From Craterostigma plantagineum (taxonomy: Eukaryota > Streptophyta > Magnoliopsida > Lamiales > Linderniaceae), in the NCBI GenBank assembly GCA_027422505.1, contig JAPQWV010000017.1, forward strand, positions 20,585,501-20,649,500: a stretch of 64,000 nucleotides of DNA. The letters are read 5' to 3'. Below are positions 12,416-24,091 of the stretch, one piece after another (the first letter of the stretch is position 1; the number at the start of each line of letters is the position of its first letter). Position numbers and translations under genes: made by a program. The notes beneath the pieces were generated by a model. That model made no database searches, was not told the origin of the DNA, and was given only the letters and a program-made list of their open reading frames with translations.

Positions 12416-12419
12416 ATTT

Positions 12420-13540
12420 TTAAGAATAAAAGTTATCCGGAGCATCATCTGTTTCTTCAATCATCTTCATACGAACATTTGTTGTCTGAGTATACGTCGC
12501 TTTCGTCAATGCAGCCTCTGAAGCCAGTTAGCTATGCAACTTGCATAGATCTTTATACCTTTCCCGACCAGTATCTTCATCATGTTCCACATCGGTCCCA
12601 AAACTTCTCTCGTCGTGATCATAAGAAGAAACTTCCAAAAATCCCTTTTAAGCATTTTTAGTCATCTCAGTTTTATATAAGCTTCAAGAATTGAAGATTC
12701 ATTTCTAACACCAATTCAGGACATGACAACCAAATTGATCCAGCAAACTCAAATTTCTTGCAATTGCATGAGATTTGTTCAATTTTCGAGTTCAATCTAA
12801 CAATGTGCTAATGGCGGTTATTGGACGGCGCTTACTGAAAGAGGAAACATTGTAATAGAAAATTGTTTCAACAAATAAATCGACGTTGGAACATTTGGAA
12901 CAAATAAATCAACGTTGTTGAACTGTCCAGTAAGCGCCTTCCAATAAGATTAAAATGTTCAACAAATAAATCATGAGCCTTCTACAACTCATATTCTTAT
13001 CATTCGAGGACTTCTTGCGTGTAAATATTTGAAGCATGTTTCAAATTTTGAATTAGATAAGATTTCGGATTGTGCCTCATCATAAAATAGACTTCAGAAA
13101 CTCTTTATATCGACGTTCATTGACCAACCTTATGCTCAAAAAAGGGTAACAAGTACATTTTGTAGCTAACATACCTTTTTAAAGAACTATGCATGCTCTC
13201 ACTACGTTGAGTACTAATCATATATGCGCAAAACACTTGTCGCTCGTAAAATAGTTCTCATTTTTCTTTTACGTACAACCTTTCAATCCACTCTTGTTTC
13301 TAGCACATACGTCCACAACACTTCCTTCCACGCATTTACAAAATCATCTTCTTCCACTCGTATATGCAACTGCAAATATCTTTAGCAAACTCTTCGGTCT
13401 CAAATTCCATGTTTAGCGTCGGAACTTTTGTTTCCAGGATGGAAGAATGTCCTTCGTTAATCCCAGTTGTTGTACATTTCAACTCGCCGAGTTCATTTAT
13501 TTTATCTGATAGTTTGTGAACCATTTCAAAATCAAGCATG
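12420..13540 (-). pseudogene. FAR1/FHY3-related (MULE-derived) pseudogene
   Basis: Minus-strand fragments appear in the correct N-to-C order for a FAR1-RELATED SEQUENCE protein. At 13350-13080 is the MULE-transposase-like part: FVNAWKEVLWTYVLE, and in another frame ERQVFCAYMISTQRSESMHS with SLKRYVSYK. At about 12800-12700 is a SWIM-type block (SCNCKKFEFAG). At about 12600-12430 is the C-terminal RYKDLCKLHS and SEAALTKATYTQTT stretch. Frames change repeatedly and stops interrupt them, including a TGA where Trp is usual just before ELFYERQ. The family acts as transcription factors in light signalling. This copy cannot encode a full protein. The same fragments could instead be an old MULE transposase; the C-terminal stretch favours FAR1-type. 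Confidence 0.75.
12816..12946. repeat. Small inverted repeat inside the FAR1-type pseudogene
   Basis: TTATTGGACGGCGCTTACTG (from about 12817) is mirrored by CAGTAAGCGCCTTCCAATAA (to about 12946). Between them AACAAATAAATC is repeated. It may be a short MITE; no target duplication was confirmed. Confidence 0.5.
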
Positions 13541-14635
13541 TGACCCGAAGAGACATTTGCTTCATCTTGTCAAGTATAAACACATATATTATAACAAATA
13601 TACGGTGGATAATCAAACTTTAACAAAATCTGACAAAAAAAAAGATATACAAAAAATAGTAACAGAATACATATTGCCATGCGAACTTTACACGTAGTAT
13701 TATGATTACCCATAATGATATGCCTGAAAAGGTAATGCTAATTCTCAGCCCGATAGCCGCAAATCAATAAATAGATTAGAATTAATATAGCCGTAAAAGT
13801 TGGATATTGAAAGAGGAGGAAAAGAGAGTAAATAGTATACCGAAGAAGAAAGTGTAGAAGATGAAAGATATATATATATATATATATATAAATATATATA
13901 TACACTGGATATTTGAGGCGCATACAAGGCGCTGCGATAAGTGCCCATACATTCAACACAATATTGACTCTTGCGTAATTTAAACTTGAAGACAAACATA
14001 CAAAAAAGCTCTATCATTTTGGTGGTGGTTTCCTCGAGCCTTCCACCCGCGATGAATTCTTGCATCTCCTTCCACACGCACATATGACTTCCACGTGTGT
14101 AGCTGATAAGATAACAGATTAAGTGCAATGACTGAATTCGAATTTTGCATGCTTAATTGAACTAACGGGACAAAAGTACTAAGTTTCCTAGTCCAGCAAG
14201 CCAAAGCTCAATAATTGTAATTTATAGATATCAATGGTACCGCGAATCGAGCCATAGCATTTCAAATCATCAGTTGCTCCAATCGAACAAGAAACCGTGA
14301 GATTAAATCAACGGTTCATTTCATCAAACACTCACAATAATGCTATAATACCATATATTGAACCGGTTTACTTCATTACTTTCGTCATATTCACCTCATA
14401 TAATAACCCTTTTCCAGATGCAAAATTTACTCAAGGTAGTACCAACTGTTCGAACTCAACTTAAACCCATATATATCAAAATGCAACAACATACAAAGCC
14501 AAATAAATGGACACATACCCTTTTTCATTTAATCTATTGATTCTAATGATCTAGTCATCATAATCTCTATTATTCACACTTTCCTTAAAATTACAAACAA
14601 CTAATTGTTCATTAAATTTCTTTTTCTTTTGTAAG
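13541..14635. other. Unassigned DNA with a TA microsatellite
   Basis: 13868-13905 is a (TA)n tract. A minus-strand open frame around 13745-14204 (containing CVECMGTYRSALYAPQ) resembles nothing I can name and may be the remains of the N-terminal half of the FAR1-type pseudogene. No other gene is supported. Confidence 0.4.
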
Positions 14636-14796
14636 AAGTTAAACCACAAGGGACCATAAATGTTTCAGTACAAGTCACGTATGATTCACAAACTCTACCC
14701 AACTAAAACTACAAAAGCAGTTGGCGCAAAAATTCTTGTTCATCCTGCTTCGCAGCTAATATCCGCAGGCTGGTAATATGTTGTATCGTTCCACGC

Positions 14797-15631
14797 CTAA
14801 TTAGAGTCCCAACATCCTCCCCCGGTCGTGATCACCATTATACGCACCTTACATATCTTATTCTTTCGCTTCCCCAAATTTTTTAGTGTCTTCTTCACTC
14901 CCTCGAGGTCATCTGGAATCCGTGCCTTGATCCAAATCTGTATTCCCGCTTTAACATGCTTACTGAACTCACACTGCAAAAATAAGTGTTGGATGTTTTC
15001 CTCTGCATCCCTGCAAAGAAGGCATTTCACATTAGGGACCATCATTCCCCACTTCTTCAGCCTGACTCGAGTCAGAATCCTTCCATGCACAATCTGCCAA
15101 AGCAGTACAGAATGATTAGGCACAGACCATCGGTTCCACATAGCATCAGCTAGCTCAAACTTCATGTCTTTGTGGCGCCCCAACCAAGTGTATGCCGAGT
15201 TGATTGTGTATCTCCCAGACTCGTGAGCCACCCATCTGCCCTGATCACAGCCCTGTCGAAATAGTTCCTTTATTTTGTTCAATTTCCTCCATGTCCAACT
15301 ACAATCAGTAGGGACAGTATAAGTCCAGAAATCCCCAGCCCGCAAGTAAACACCATCCAACCATCTAATCCAGAGGCAATCTTTCTTCCTAGCTATGTCC
15401 CACATTAACCTCCCGATGCAGGCAAGATTCCAATCTCCACAGTTTTTAATGTTTAATCCACCAGAGCTCTTCCTTCTACACACCAAGTCCCAAGCTGCTA
15501 AGGCTTGCATTTTGCCCCTCTCCTTCTTCCCCCATAGAAACTCTCTACACTTTTGATCTACAAGCTTAACAAAACTTCTAGGCAGTACAAAAGTGGATCA
15601 CCAATAACTGTGCAGAGATAGTAGCACAGAG
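14797..15631 (-). pseudogene. LINE ORF2 C-terminus, zf-RVT domain
   Basis: The frame 15510-14797 encodes the plant LINE C-terminal domain. It contains WDLVCRRKSSGGLNIKN, WNRWSVPNHSVLLWQIVHGR and the zinc-binding run CLLCRDAEENIQHLFLQC (Cys-x2-Cys, His, Cys). It is separated from the RT domain only by the copia insertion at 15632-19840. Confidence 0.88.
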
Positions 15632-16700
15632 TGAAGTGTAAAATATGCCTAAGAGGGGGGTGAATTAGGCTATAAAAAATTGGCTTGTTTTTGAAAAATA
15701 CTTTTCTTTAAGAACATATTTGCAGAATATGTACTTTCCCAGAAATCAGTACGAGTATCAAAGTTATCTCCCTAACCCTGTTTCAAAATATCACGTTAGT
15801 TTCAGAAATGATTTCTACGATATCACCTAGATATTAGCGCGCGTTCCGGGTTTGTCTTACATAAAAGTAAATAGCAGAAAGTAAAGTGAGACGAGATTTT
15901 TATACAGGTTATATCCCCAACTGGGGTTTAATCATGTCCTTGGGGTGTGATCTCCCAAGAGTTCCAATCAATCACTAAGTGTTACCGGTTACACTATGAT
16001 TGACCCGTACACAACCGAAGCACTATGGACACTAGACCTCGTTCTAGGCTGACGCACGCCAAGTTTCGATCCACGTCGTTTACTCAGGAAACCTATTCCC
16101 CGACTGGATGCAGCTTGCTACCGAATGGCCATCGAATCCACCAAATTCGTCCCTCCACGTATAAGCCCAATCAATTTATCACTTTCCATAATATGAATCC
16201 TAAGTCGCACAAGGAAAGCAAGATCATGATTCACTGATTTAATAGTCACTTAATATCGCACTCAACGGATATCTCATTGATATTCTTTCCTAAACTAGAT
16301 CAATCACATGTAAGCACTTAATCAGAATATCCTTTCCATATATACAATATAGTCATTCATATCCAGGTGATTACATCGATATTCTTTCCTAAAATAACTC
16401 AGCAAACAATTTGCATATCACTCAACATGATATATTTTCCATATATAGCACGCAACAAGATTCCATTTATACGAAGACGTTCATAACCAGGTGATCACAT
16501 TAATATTCCAGTTAAGCATAAGATCACTCAAGTTCGATTTTCTTAATAGTTAAACAACATTCAAGCACTTAATCGAACATTTTCACATACTTAAACATCA
16601 CATAACATGCATATCGAATTTTCTAATTTGTACCCCAATTTACTTAATTACTTGAACCAATCAAAACTCTCATAACCGTTTGGACCAAAAAGGTCTAACA
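15632..16700 (-). repeat. 3' LTR of the deleted copia element
   Basis: 1,069 bp. It begins on the minus strand at 16700 (TGTTAGACCTTTTTGGTCC) and ends at 15632. The outer 410 bp match 19428-19840. Confidence 0.85.
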
Positions 16701-17160
16701 ATCTCCCCCTTTTTGATGATGACAAGTAATTAATGCCTATCTTAAGCATGTGAGTACACTCGATATGAAGCCATTTAAGCACGTATCACGTTTAAGTATC
16801 AAAGCATGTGATATATGATCAGAGCAAATAAATTTATCAAATTTCATAGCATGCTCCCCCTGTCTAATTGCTAATATTCCTATGTAAAGCACATAAGCAA
16901 AGATTTAGCAATTACCAGATCATATCACATGGAATGTCATAGGTTACCACGGAATGTCGCAAGTTATCATGGAATGTCGCAAGTTATCACATCACATCAG
17001 TTTGCTCCCCCTGCCTATGTGTGGAATTCCTTAATCCTTAACAAATCATCAACTAAAGCACAGAGGATTAAGACATAAGCATATAAAAGCAAGCAAGCCG
17101 ATTATATTATATCATTCCAATAACAAAATAAGGCATTAATTGCCTAGACTTCTCCCCCTT
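16701..17160 (-). promoter_or_regulatory. Series of four polypurine-tract-like motifs
   Basis: On the minus strand GGGGGAGA/GGGGGAGC motifs occur at 17150-17160, 17003-17017, 16852-16865 and 16701-16715; the last abuts the 3' LTR. A ~23-bp triplicate (GGAATGTC..AAGTTATCA) lies at 16925-17000. The same four-motif arrangement is seen before the 3' LTR at 53273. Confidence 0.7.
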
Positions 17161-17299
17161 CAGCATCAAAAAGGAGGGACCAAGACCACCAACTTACCTA
17201 AACCTGTAACCAACCTCGACCCTCAAACCCAAGAACCAGCGAAAAAAGCAAACTAGAACTAATCCTACCAGAGCTAGGGGATCACTAAGGAATCAATAT

Positions 17300-18689
17300 C
17301 TAAGGGCTGAAATCGCTATCGGATGAGGCAGATGAGGATTCAGCGATATTAAGTGCCGCGGAGATCTCCTTCAGATACTTGTTAACCCTTTTTAAGTTCC
17401 GTGAGATCTTTTTGAACTTTTTGCGGTTCTCATCCTTAAGCCCCTTGAAACTTCTTTTCAGATCAGCTATCGTTCCCTGCTCGTCATCACTGTCATCATC
17501 CTTCTTCTTCTTGGTCGGACTCTTTGAAGAGGTATTCAGATCCCTTGTCTTGAACCATCCTTTCCGCTCATCAAAGCATATACCAACACGCTTGAGTGTG
17601 ACCATATCTAATGCATGCTTTGCGCTATCTTCCCAAGCCTTGGGCAGAGTGATTCCCTCGAATTCAAGCATGTGCGTAAGCAGCATTCCATATGGAAGTT
17701 CCTTATCAGAGCTCTTAATGGCATGGACCATGTACTTAAGAACAAAGTAACCTAGATTGAGCGGCCTATTTTGGGATACCAGGTAGAGAGTCAGCATGCT
17801 CATGTTGTTCATGGTGGTGGAATGGCCTCCGCTGCCAACGCGGGCGCTCAAGAGGGTAAAGTGCAGAACTTTATAAAGGAAGAACAGATCAACAGGGAGT
17901 TTGTTCATTGCTTCTCCTTCAGAGAACTTAGGCTTATAAAGGGAATTCCATAGGGCTTTCACACAGTCACGCAGGGGCACCTCAGACGTACACCAGTGAA
18001 CGAAGTCGAAGTGGCATAACCCTTCATTTTCTACCCCCAGCATCTCATTCACCTTCGCGCTATTCCACTCTAGGTTCGTCCCAAGCACATAAGACTTCAC
18101 TGTAATCTCCGTTTCATCTTCAACAAAAGTGAGATTGGCGTAGAACAGCTTCGTTGCCTCCACATACACAAACTTGTCTATCCTCAGAAAGTTTTCCCAG
18201 CCATACTCCGTCAGCCACGTCGCTACTTGGCTCTCAGCTAGCTCGTCAAAGTTGACGCTTCTTCCTCGTGCAACTCGCCGCTTCTGGAGTTTCTCGTGAA
18301 GTTCCTTGGCGCTCTCAGTCAGAAATTTGATCTCGTCGGTGATTTCCTCAGGATTTTCAGGATTGAACATGGCCTTTTCAGTCCAGTGAGGGGGTTTTGT
18401 CTCGAGGAGGAGACTCGATCTGAGCAGAAACAGTTTTATCAGGAGAGGCAGATTTCTCGAGTGGGGCAGATTTCTCTGAAGATGCATGCTGATTATCAAA
18501 AGAAGCAGGAGAGGAAATAGGGATTTTATCGATCTTAGCCCTTATCTTCTTAGGTTTCGTAGGAGATTTCGTGGATTTAGGACTGCTCTTTGACTTGGAA
18601 CGGGTTGCTTTTGGAGAGAGTGGGGTTTCGATTAGGGAAGCCTCTCGCTTTTTGTCGGACTTAGATCCGGCGCCTTTTGTTTTCACCAT
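17300..18689 (-). pseudogene. Extra (env-position) ORF resembling 'putative plant transposon protein'
   Basis: Two overlapping minus-strand frames, 18689-18378 and 18499-17300, form one gene with a frame change near 18390-18400. The first part is a Lys/Ser/Pro-rich tail starting MVKTKGAGSKSDKKRE. The second is a globular domain (WLTEYGWENFLRIDKFVY, FYANLTFVEDETEITVKSYV, AKVNEMLGVEN, PVDLFFLYKVLHFTLLSARV) of the type seen in plant 'putative plant transposon protein' families, then a charged coiled-coil tail (LKRSFKGLKDENRKKFKK) and an acidic/Ser-rich end. It lies between RNase H and the 3' LTR on the sense strand, where SIRE-type copia elements carry their additional (env-like) ORF. I see no clear signal peptide or membrane segment. 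The function is unknown. Confidence 0.7.
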
Positions 18690-19167
18690 GGTTGATATCG
18701 AAGATTTGGAGGGTGAAGGTTTGAAGTGAAGAGCTTAGGGTTTGAATGGAATGAGGAATCAGATAAGGAACAGTTTATAAAGGCAGAGTCTATTTTGGAT
18801 AAGGATTGAAAGAAGTTAAAGAGGGATGTGATCTCAACAAGATATGTGTCAGATAAGGAAGGGATTTCAAAATTGAATTTAAAAGAATACTTAGTGGGGA
18901 AGGAACTACCCGTTAACTGAAGATAAAAGGATATCTCGCGGGAATTAAGGAAGGAAATAAGTAAAGATCAGAGCTCAAGGAAAATATTGGCTGAAAATAG
19001 ATTTTGACATAAATGTCGAAGAAAGTCTAAGAACAATCTCTTCATGGATGGAAAGGATTTGAAAAGATAATGAAGATATTATTAATAGAACCAAGGAATA
19101 AAATCGCAGAGATCCTAAGGGATAAGATCAAGGAAATACTAAAGCCTAACATATCTAGTCACCTTTC

Positions 19168-19437
19168 CTATTTGAGCTCAATAATTCCTAATCGGTCACG
19201 GATATCACAGAATCTACTCTCAATAAGGGGTTTCGTGAAGATATCAGCCAACTGATCATTAGTTCCTACGAAGTTCACGCTGATATTCCCTTTCTGAACA
19301 TGATCTCGAATAAAATGATGTTTCACCTCTATATGCTTAGTTCGAGAGTGGTGTACAGGATTCTTAGTGATACTAATGGTACTAGTACTATCACAAAAAT
19401 GGGAATTTGGTCGTACCTTAAACCGTAAATAGATCAA
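19168..19437 (-). pseudogene. Copia RNase H C-terminal fragment
   Basis: Encodes TKHIEVKHHFIRDHVQKGNI and GTNDQLADIFTKPL, the end of a copia RNase H. Upstream domains are absent; the fragment joins directly to the truncated 5' LTR at about 19428. Confidence 0.85.
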
Positions 19438-19840
19438 TCACATGTAAGCACTTAATCAGAATATCCTTTCCATATATACAGCATAGTCATTCATATCCAG
19501 GTGATCACATCGATATTCTTTCCGAAAATAACTCAATCTTGCAGACAGTTTGCATATCACTCAACATGATATATTTTCCATATATAGCACGCAACGAGAT
19601 TCCATTCATACGAAGACGTTCATAACAAGGTGATTACATTAATATTCCAGTTAAGCATAAGATCACTCAAGTTCGATTTTCTTAATAGTTAAACCACATT
19701 CAAGCACTTAATCGAACATTTTCACATACTTAAACATCACATAACATGCATATCGAGTTTTCTAATTTGTATCCCCAAATTTACTTAATTACTTGGAATA
19801 ATCAAAACTCTCATAACCGTTTGGACCAAAAAGGTCTACA
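19428..19840 (-). repeat. Truncated 5' LTR of the deleted copia element
   Basis: Matches the outer ~410 bp of 15632-16700 (the blocks AGATCAATCACATGTAAGCA and ACCGTTTGGACCAAAAAGGTC). The rest of the LTR was lost in the internal deletion. Confidence 0.85.
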
Positions 19841-19845
19841 CAGAG

Positions 19846-22195
19846 TTAATGAGGCAACACCTACCTGCATATGAAAGGTGCCTAGTAGTCCAACACTGTA
19901 TTCTTTTTACATTCTATCCACCAGCTCTTGGCACTCTGTCTTGCTCCATTTTGTGGGTGAGATGGGCACACCCAAATACCTCATTGGAAATTTTCCTTCG
20001 GCATAGCCTGTCATATCTATCAATTCCTGCCTAACACAATCCTTCATACGAGCTATATAGATAGATGACTTGCTAGTATTGGCCTCCAGTCCAATAGCAA
20101 GGTGAAACTGATGTAAGCTGATAATCAGCTTGATAGAACTTATGTGAGCTTTGCACATTATGATTAAATCATCTGCAAAGCACAGATTCACCATCTTCAA
20201 TTTTTTGCATAACGGGCGGTACCTGAAGTCTTTCCCCTCAGCTACATGTTTAAGTAAGATACTCCATGAACAAACAACAACGGAGACATTGGGTCCCCTT
20301 GCCTTAACCCCTTAGCTCCTTTGATGTTTCATTCCAAGACCCCATTTAGAGAAATTTGGTAGGACACTCCTGTAATACATTCCTCAATCCAGGCCACAAG
20401 TCTGATAGGGAACTTCAGTTTCTGCAGCAAGCTGAGTAGGAATTTCCATTCTATCATATCATAGGCCTTCTTAATATCAAGTTTCATCATGCACCGAGAT
20501 GATACTGATCCTCTTTTGTACAATATGAGCAATTCTTGGGTGATAAGGATATTGTGAGCAATAGATCTCCCTGGGACAAAACCCCTGATTATCCTGGACC
20601 AGTTTAGGCAATACTAGTCTGATTCTTGAGCAGATCAGCTTCGCAATGCATTTGTAAATGGTATTGCAGCATGAAATAGGTCTGTATTCTCTCGCATGAC
20701 TGGGGTGATCAACCTTGGGAATCAGTGTGATAGTAATTTTGTTGAGAGCTTTCATCAACTGACTTCCCTAGAAGAAATTCTGTATCAGCTGAATGACATC
20801 CTCTCCAACCACCAGCCAGGCTTTCTTATAAAACTCACTATTGGTACCCATCCGGACCCGGAGATTTCCCACTTGGTATAGAGAACATTGCCTTCTTTAT
20901 TTCATCTTTACTAAAAGGTTTCATCAAAACCATCTGTTCCTCAATGGATAAGATATGCCCCTGCTTTATAACAACATCCTCTACTTCAGTAGTATGGGCC
21001 ATCTTTGTGCCCAAAATGCCCTTATAGTAATCCACAAGGTGTGTCGCAATATCCTCAGGCTGCTCAAGAAACTCCCCTGTTTCAGTGTAGATAGATGAAA
21101 TTCGATTTCTAACAGTTCCGTGTTTCACCATGTCATGGAAAAACCTGGTGTTCCGGTCTCCCTGTGTTAGCTTTTTAGGCAAGGAATTTGTTGTTGCCCT
21201 ACTCAGATTCTCAAATTCAATGGAGTAGTTCTCCTCTTCCTGTATCAGAAGCATGTTAAGAGGGTCACCATGTAACTGTGCTTGAGCCTCCTTCAATCTC
21301 TGCCTGCTTCGTTCCATAGAGTTCACTACATCTGGGAACTGGTTTCTGTTTAGCTCTTTAAGGGATCCCTTCAAAGTCCTTAGCTTATGCGGCAAGTTCC
21401 ACTCACTTGTCCCATCAGTTTTACCCTTCCAAACAGCAGACACTATCTCCAAGAATTGGGGTGCAACCACCCACATATTTTGGAATTTGAAGCTCCTCTT
21501 GGTTGGTCCCTGTGATCCCACTTTCCTGATCAAAATAGGCGTATAGTCAGATATACTCTCTTCCAGCACAACCTCTATATCAGAGTATTTCTCTATCCAA
21601 GCAATACTAACAAAAGCCTAATCAATCTTGCTCCATACTCTGCTTTCCTTATCTTGCCTGTTGGTCCAAGTGAAGTGCTTCCCTTTCCTTGTCATTTCCA
21701 CGACTTCACAGTCCCTAATGCAGTCCCTGAAATCTTCACATTCTGATACAAGGACAGGTGCTCCGCCTATTCTATCCCCCATATTCATTACATTGTTAAA
21801 ATCTCCCCATAGTACCCATGGGAAGGTAGCTTGCTGTAATTCTCTGAGATCTTCCCATAGCTCCAGTCTTTGTGTTATGTTGTTATGTCCATAAACACAT
21901 GTCATCTAGAACTCCTCGTTTGTTTGATCACTCGAGCATGTATCAACTGATCAGTCTTCTTTATGATATTTACAGTCCAGTCATTCTGCCAGACCATTAT
22001 TATTTTCCCATTGGGGTGGCAATCTAGGTTATTGGCATGATGCCAACCTCTGAAACACTTATCCATGATCCTATCTATATTGTCTTTCTTTACTTTTGTC
22101 TCAACAAGACAAGCCAGATTTATCTGTAACTTCTTGCATAACAGACTACTCTTGGCTTGTTTGTGAGGGGTTTTCATACCCCTCACATTCCATAC
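19846..22195 (-). pseudogene. LINE ORF2 endonuclease and reverse transcriptase
   Basis: Endonuclease: WNVRGMKTPHKQ, NLACLVETKVK and WVLWGDFNNVMNMGDRIGG (apurinic-endonuclease-like motifs). [52 protein letters not shown] and the catalytic box FADDLIIMCKA. Frames switch at roughly 21600, 20800, 20500 and 20300, so it is not translatable as one protein. Confidence 0.9.
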
Positions 22196-22199
22196 TAAA

Positions 22200-22897
22200 T
22201 GTCACGCCCTCACAAATTTGACCAAGAGTCGGGGCGAATCAAGCGATGACCTTTCGAGACAAGAGTGTCGAGACGCCCGAGAACAAGACTTTTGGGACCG
22301 GCCAAGCTTGTCGCTTGCGGGACGTCGATCTAACCAAGCAAGGCCGAGGCATATAGCACCCGTTAGGCAGGAGACGGGGTTAATGAGGTTTTCCATGATT
22401 GTTGGCCCATCCGTATTCGTATAGAACCTTCCGGAAGATCGTGGAACCATGTGGAACAATGCGGGTCATTCTAGAGAGTCAAGAGTCCAAGTGTGGAGAA
22501 TGCTATGGAACTCTCTAGAGAGGAATATGCCTTTGGATATTCCTAGAAGAGTGTAGAATGTAAATAATAACCGTTAGATCAAGTAGATCTTAGCCGTCCA
22601 TCGAGGTGGACAAGTTGTATATATTGGGGCTTAGAGTAGTTCATTTGCATCAAGTGGTAAATGCCTTCATTGTAAACACTTGTATTCCTTTAGTGTGAGA
22701 AAGAGTCGAGTTCTCTCTCTAAAATACTTGTGTGGATTTTCCTCTTGCACTTAGGCACGTTCAAGCCGAGGGTTGTCCGATACTTTGCTTTCTTTCGTGA
22801 CCGTTTTGGGAGGTTGACCTAGTGAAGCACGCGAGGGGCTACTTAAAGGACTAGGTGCCGCACGGGAGCTAGCAAGCCAAAGTCTAGGTCCGTGACA
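22200..22897 (+). mobile_element. Solo LTR inserted in the LINE
   Basis: Begins TGTCACGCCC and ends GTCCGTGACA (TG...CA with inverted TGTCAC/GTGACA). It is flanked by TAAA on both sides (22196-22199, 22898-22901) and interrupts the LINE at the ORF1-ORF2 junction. TGTATATATTGGGGC near 22616 looks like a promoter in plus orientation. No internal region or second LTR is present, so it is a solo LTR left by recombination. It is probably Ty3/gypsy, judging by the terminal sequence. Confidence 0.85.
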
Positions 22898-22901
22898 TAA
22901 A

Positions 22902-24083
22902 GCTCTATCCATGAGGGGGGACCCAAGCCTCTGTGAGAAGGCCTGGGAGCCATTATTCTGGTCCCTGCTAGAGTTCCCTTTCTCAGAATCACCCTGCTCT
23001 TTATGTGGTCTTCTTCTCCTTTGTATGAGCCATTCATCATCCTGTCCACCGGCCTCCTGATTCCCCTGCTTTGAACTTGTTATTTGCTTTTCCTTTGAGA
23101 CCTCTTTCCCCAAGTCAGGTGCATGTCCCTCCTGGTTTCCCACAGGTTGTTGGACCTTTTCAGTCTCTTCTTCCTCTTCTTCTCTACTACCAGCTGGGAC
23201 CACATTCTGCTTGATTCTCCTTTTTTGCCCCCATCTTCCTACAGACAGCCATTTCATGACCAAACATTCCACAGGTAGTGCATTTGATAGGTTTCCATTC
23301 GTATACCACTTTTTGCTCACTGATTTGCCCATGCTCATTGATGAAAGCTATTGAGTCCTTCAGTTCATTCTTCAATTCTACTTCAACGAGGACCCTAGCA
23401 TATTGGATCCTTTCCTTTCTCTCTGTTACCCCATCTGCCATGATGGGATTTCCTACAAGACTAGCTAATTTGCTCAGACTCTTTGCACCCCAGTATTTTA
23501 GCTCTAAGTGTCGGAATTGGATCCAGATAGGGACTTTCTCCACTTCCCCTTTTTGAATTGTGTGTTGGAGGTCCACGGGGCTAAGATAACAGGTTTCTTG
23601 TCAAACTGTAGAAACTCCTCATGCAGTACTTTGTCACGAGTCTCCATAGAGTCAAACTTGACCATAAACAAGCCTGCCCGCACCTGTAAAACTTTCTGCA
23701 GACCATATTTCTTCCACATTCTGTTCAGAAAACCATTCATCACTGAGTAAGGGGATTCGATCCCAATACATAATAGACAATAGTAGTGTTACAGTATCTA
23801 ATCTCTTCAGATATGTCATCTAAATCTATTTATCCGAGTTTCACATCTTTTGTCAAAACAGGTTCAACAAATTCCAATTTTGTACCCGCATTTCTCAGCT
23901 TCGATATATCAAAATTTTCCCAAACTAATTTACTGCTCTCTCTGCCCGTGCCATCTTGTTAATCAACACACACATTTTTCCCTTTGAGTTTCCCTCAGTG
24001 TTCGTTCCAATGTTTTCAACTCCGATGGGTTTCCCTGTCCCCCTGTCGGACTACCAACATATTGTCCAATCAACTTTGTGATA
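22902..24083 (-). pseudogene. LINE ORF1 (DUF4283-type, zinc knuckle), main part
   Basis: Minus-strand frames encode MMNGFLNRMWKKYGLQKVL, VPIWIQFRHLELKYWGAKSL and a CCHC knuckle CTTCGMFGHEMAVC, followed by a charged, Gln/Glu-rich tail. This is the usual RNA-binding ORF1 of plant LINEs. Frame changes occur near 23540 and 23210 and a stop lies near 23840. The N-terminal part continues beyond the MITE at 24092-24824. Confidence 0.85.
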
Positions 24084-24091
24084 GTTTCCAG

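Larger units (their letters stand above)
15632..19840 (-). mobile_element. Internally deleted copia (SIRE-like) element with an extra ORF
   Basis: Flanked by the 5-bp target duplication CAGAG (15627-15631 and 19841-19845), inserted in the LINE. On the minus strand it has a truncated 5' LTR (19840 to about 19428), then directly the tail of RNase H (19437-19168), an extra ORF (18689-17300), polypurine-like motifs and a full 3' LTR (16700-15632). The rest of the 5' LTR, primer-binding site, gag, protease, integrase and RT are missing. LTR ends TGTAGACC/TGTTAGACC...CTTCA and the AATTCACCCCCCTCTTAGGC block resemble the element at 42435-54995, so they belong to the same broad lineage. Confidence 0.88.

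Noticed and set aside
13738..14204. Overlapping minus-strand frames with a TYRSALYAPQ segment as a separate gene
   Set aside because: They run into the TA microsatellite and match nothing recognisable; at most they are a remnant of the adjacent FAR1-type pseudogene.
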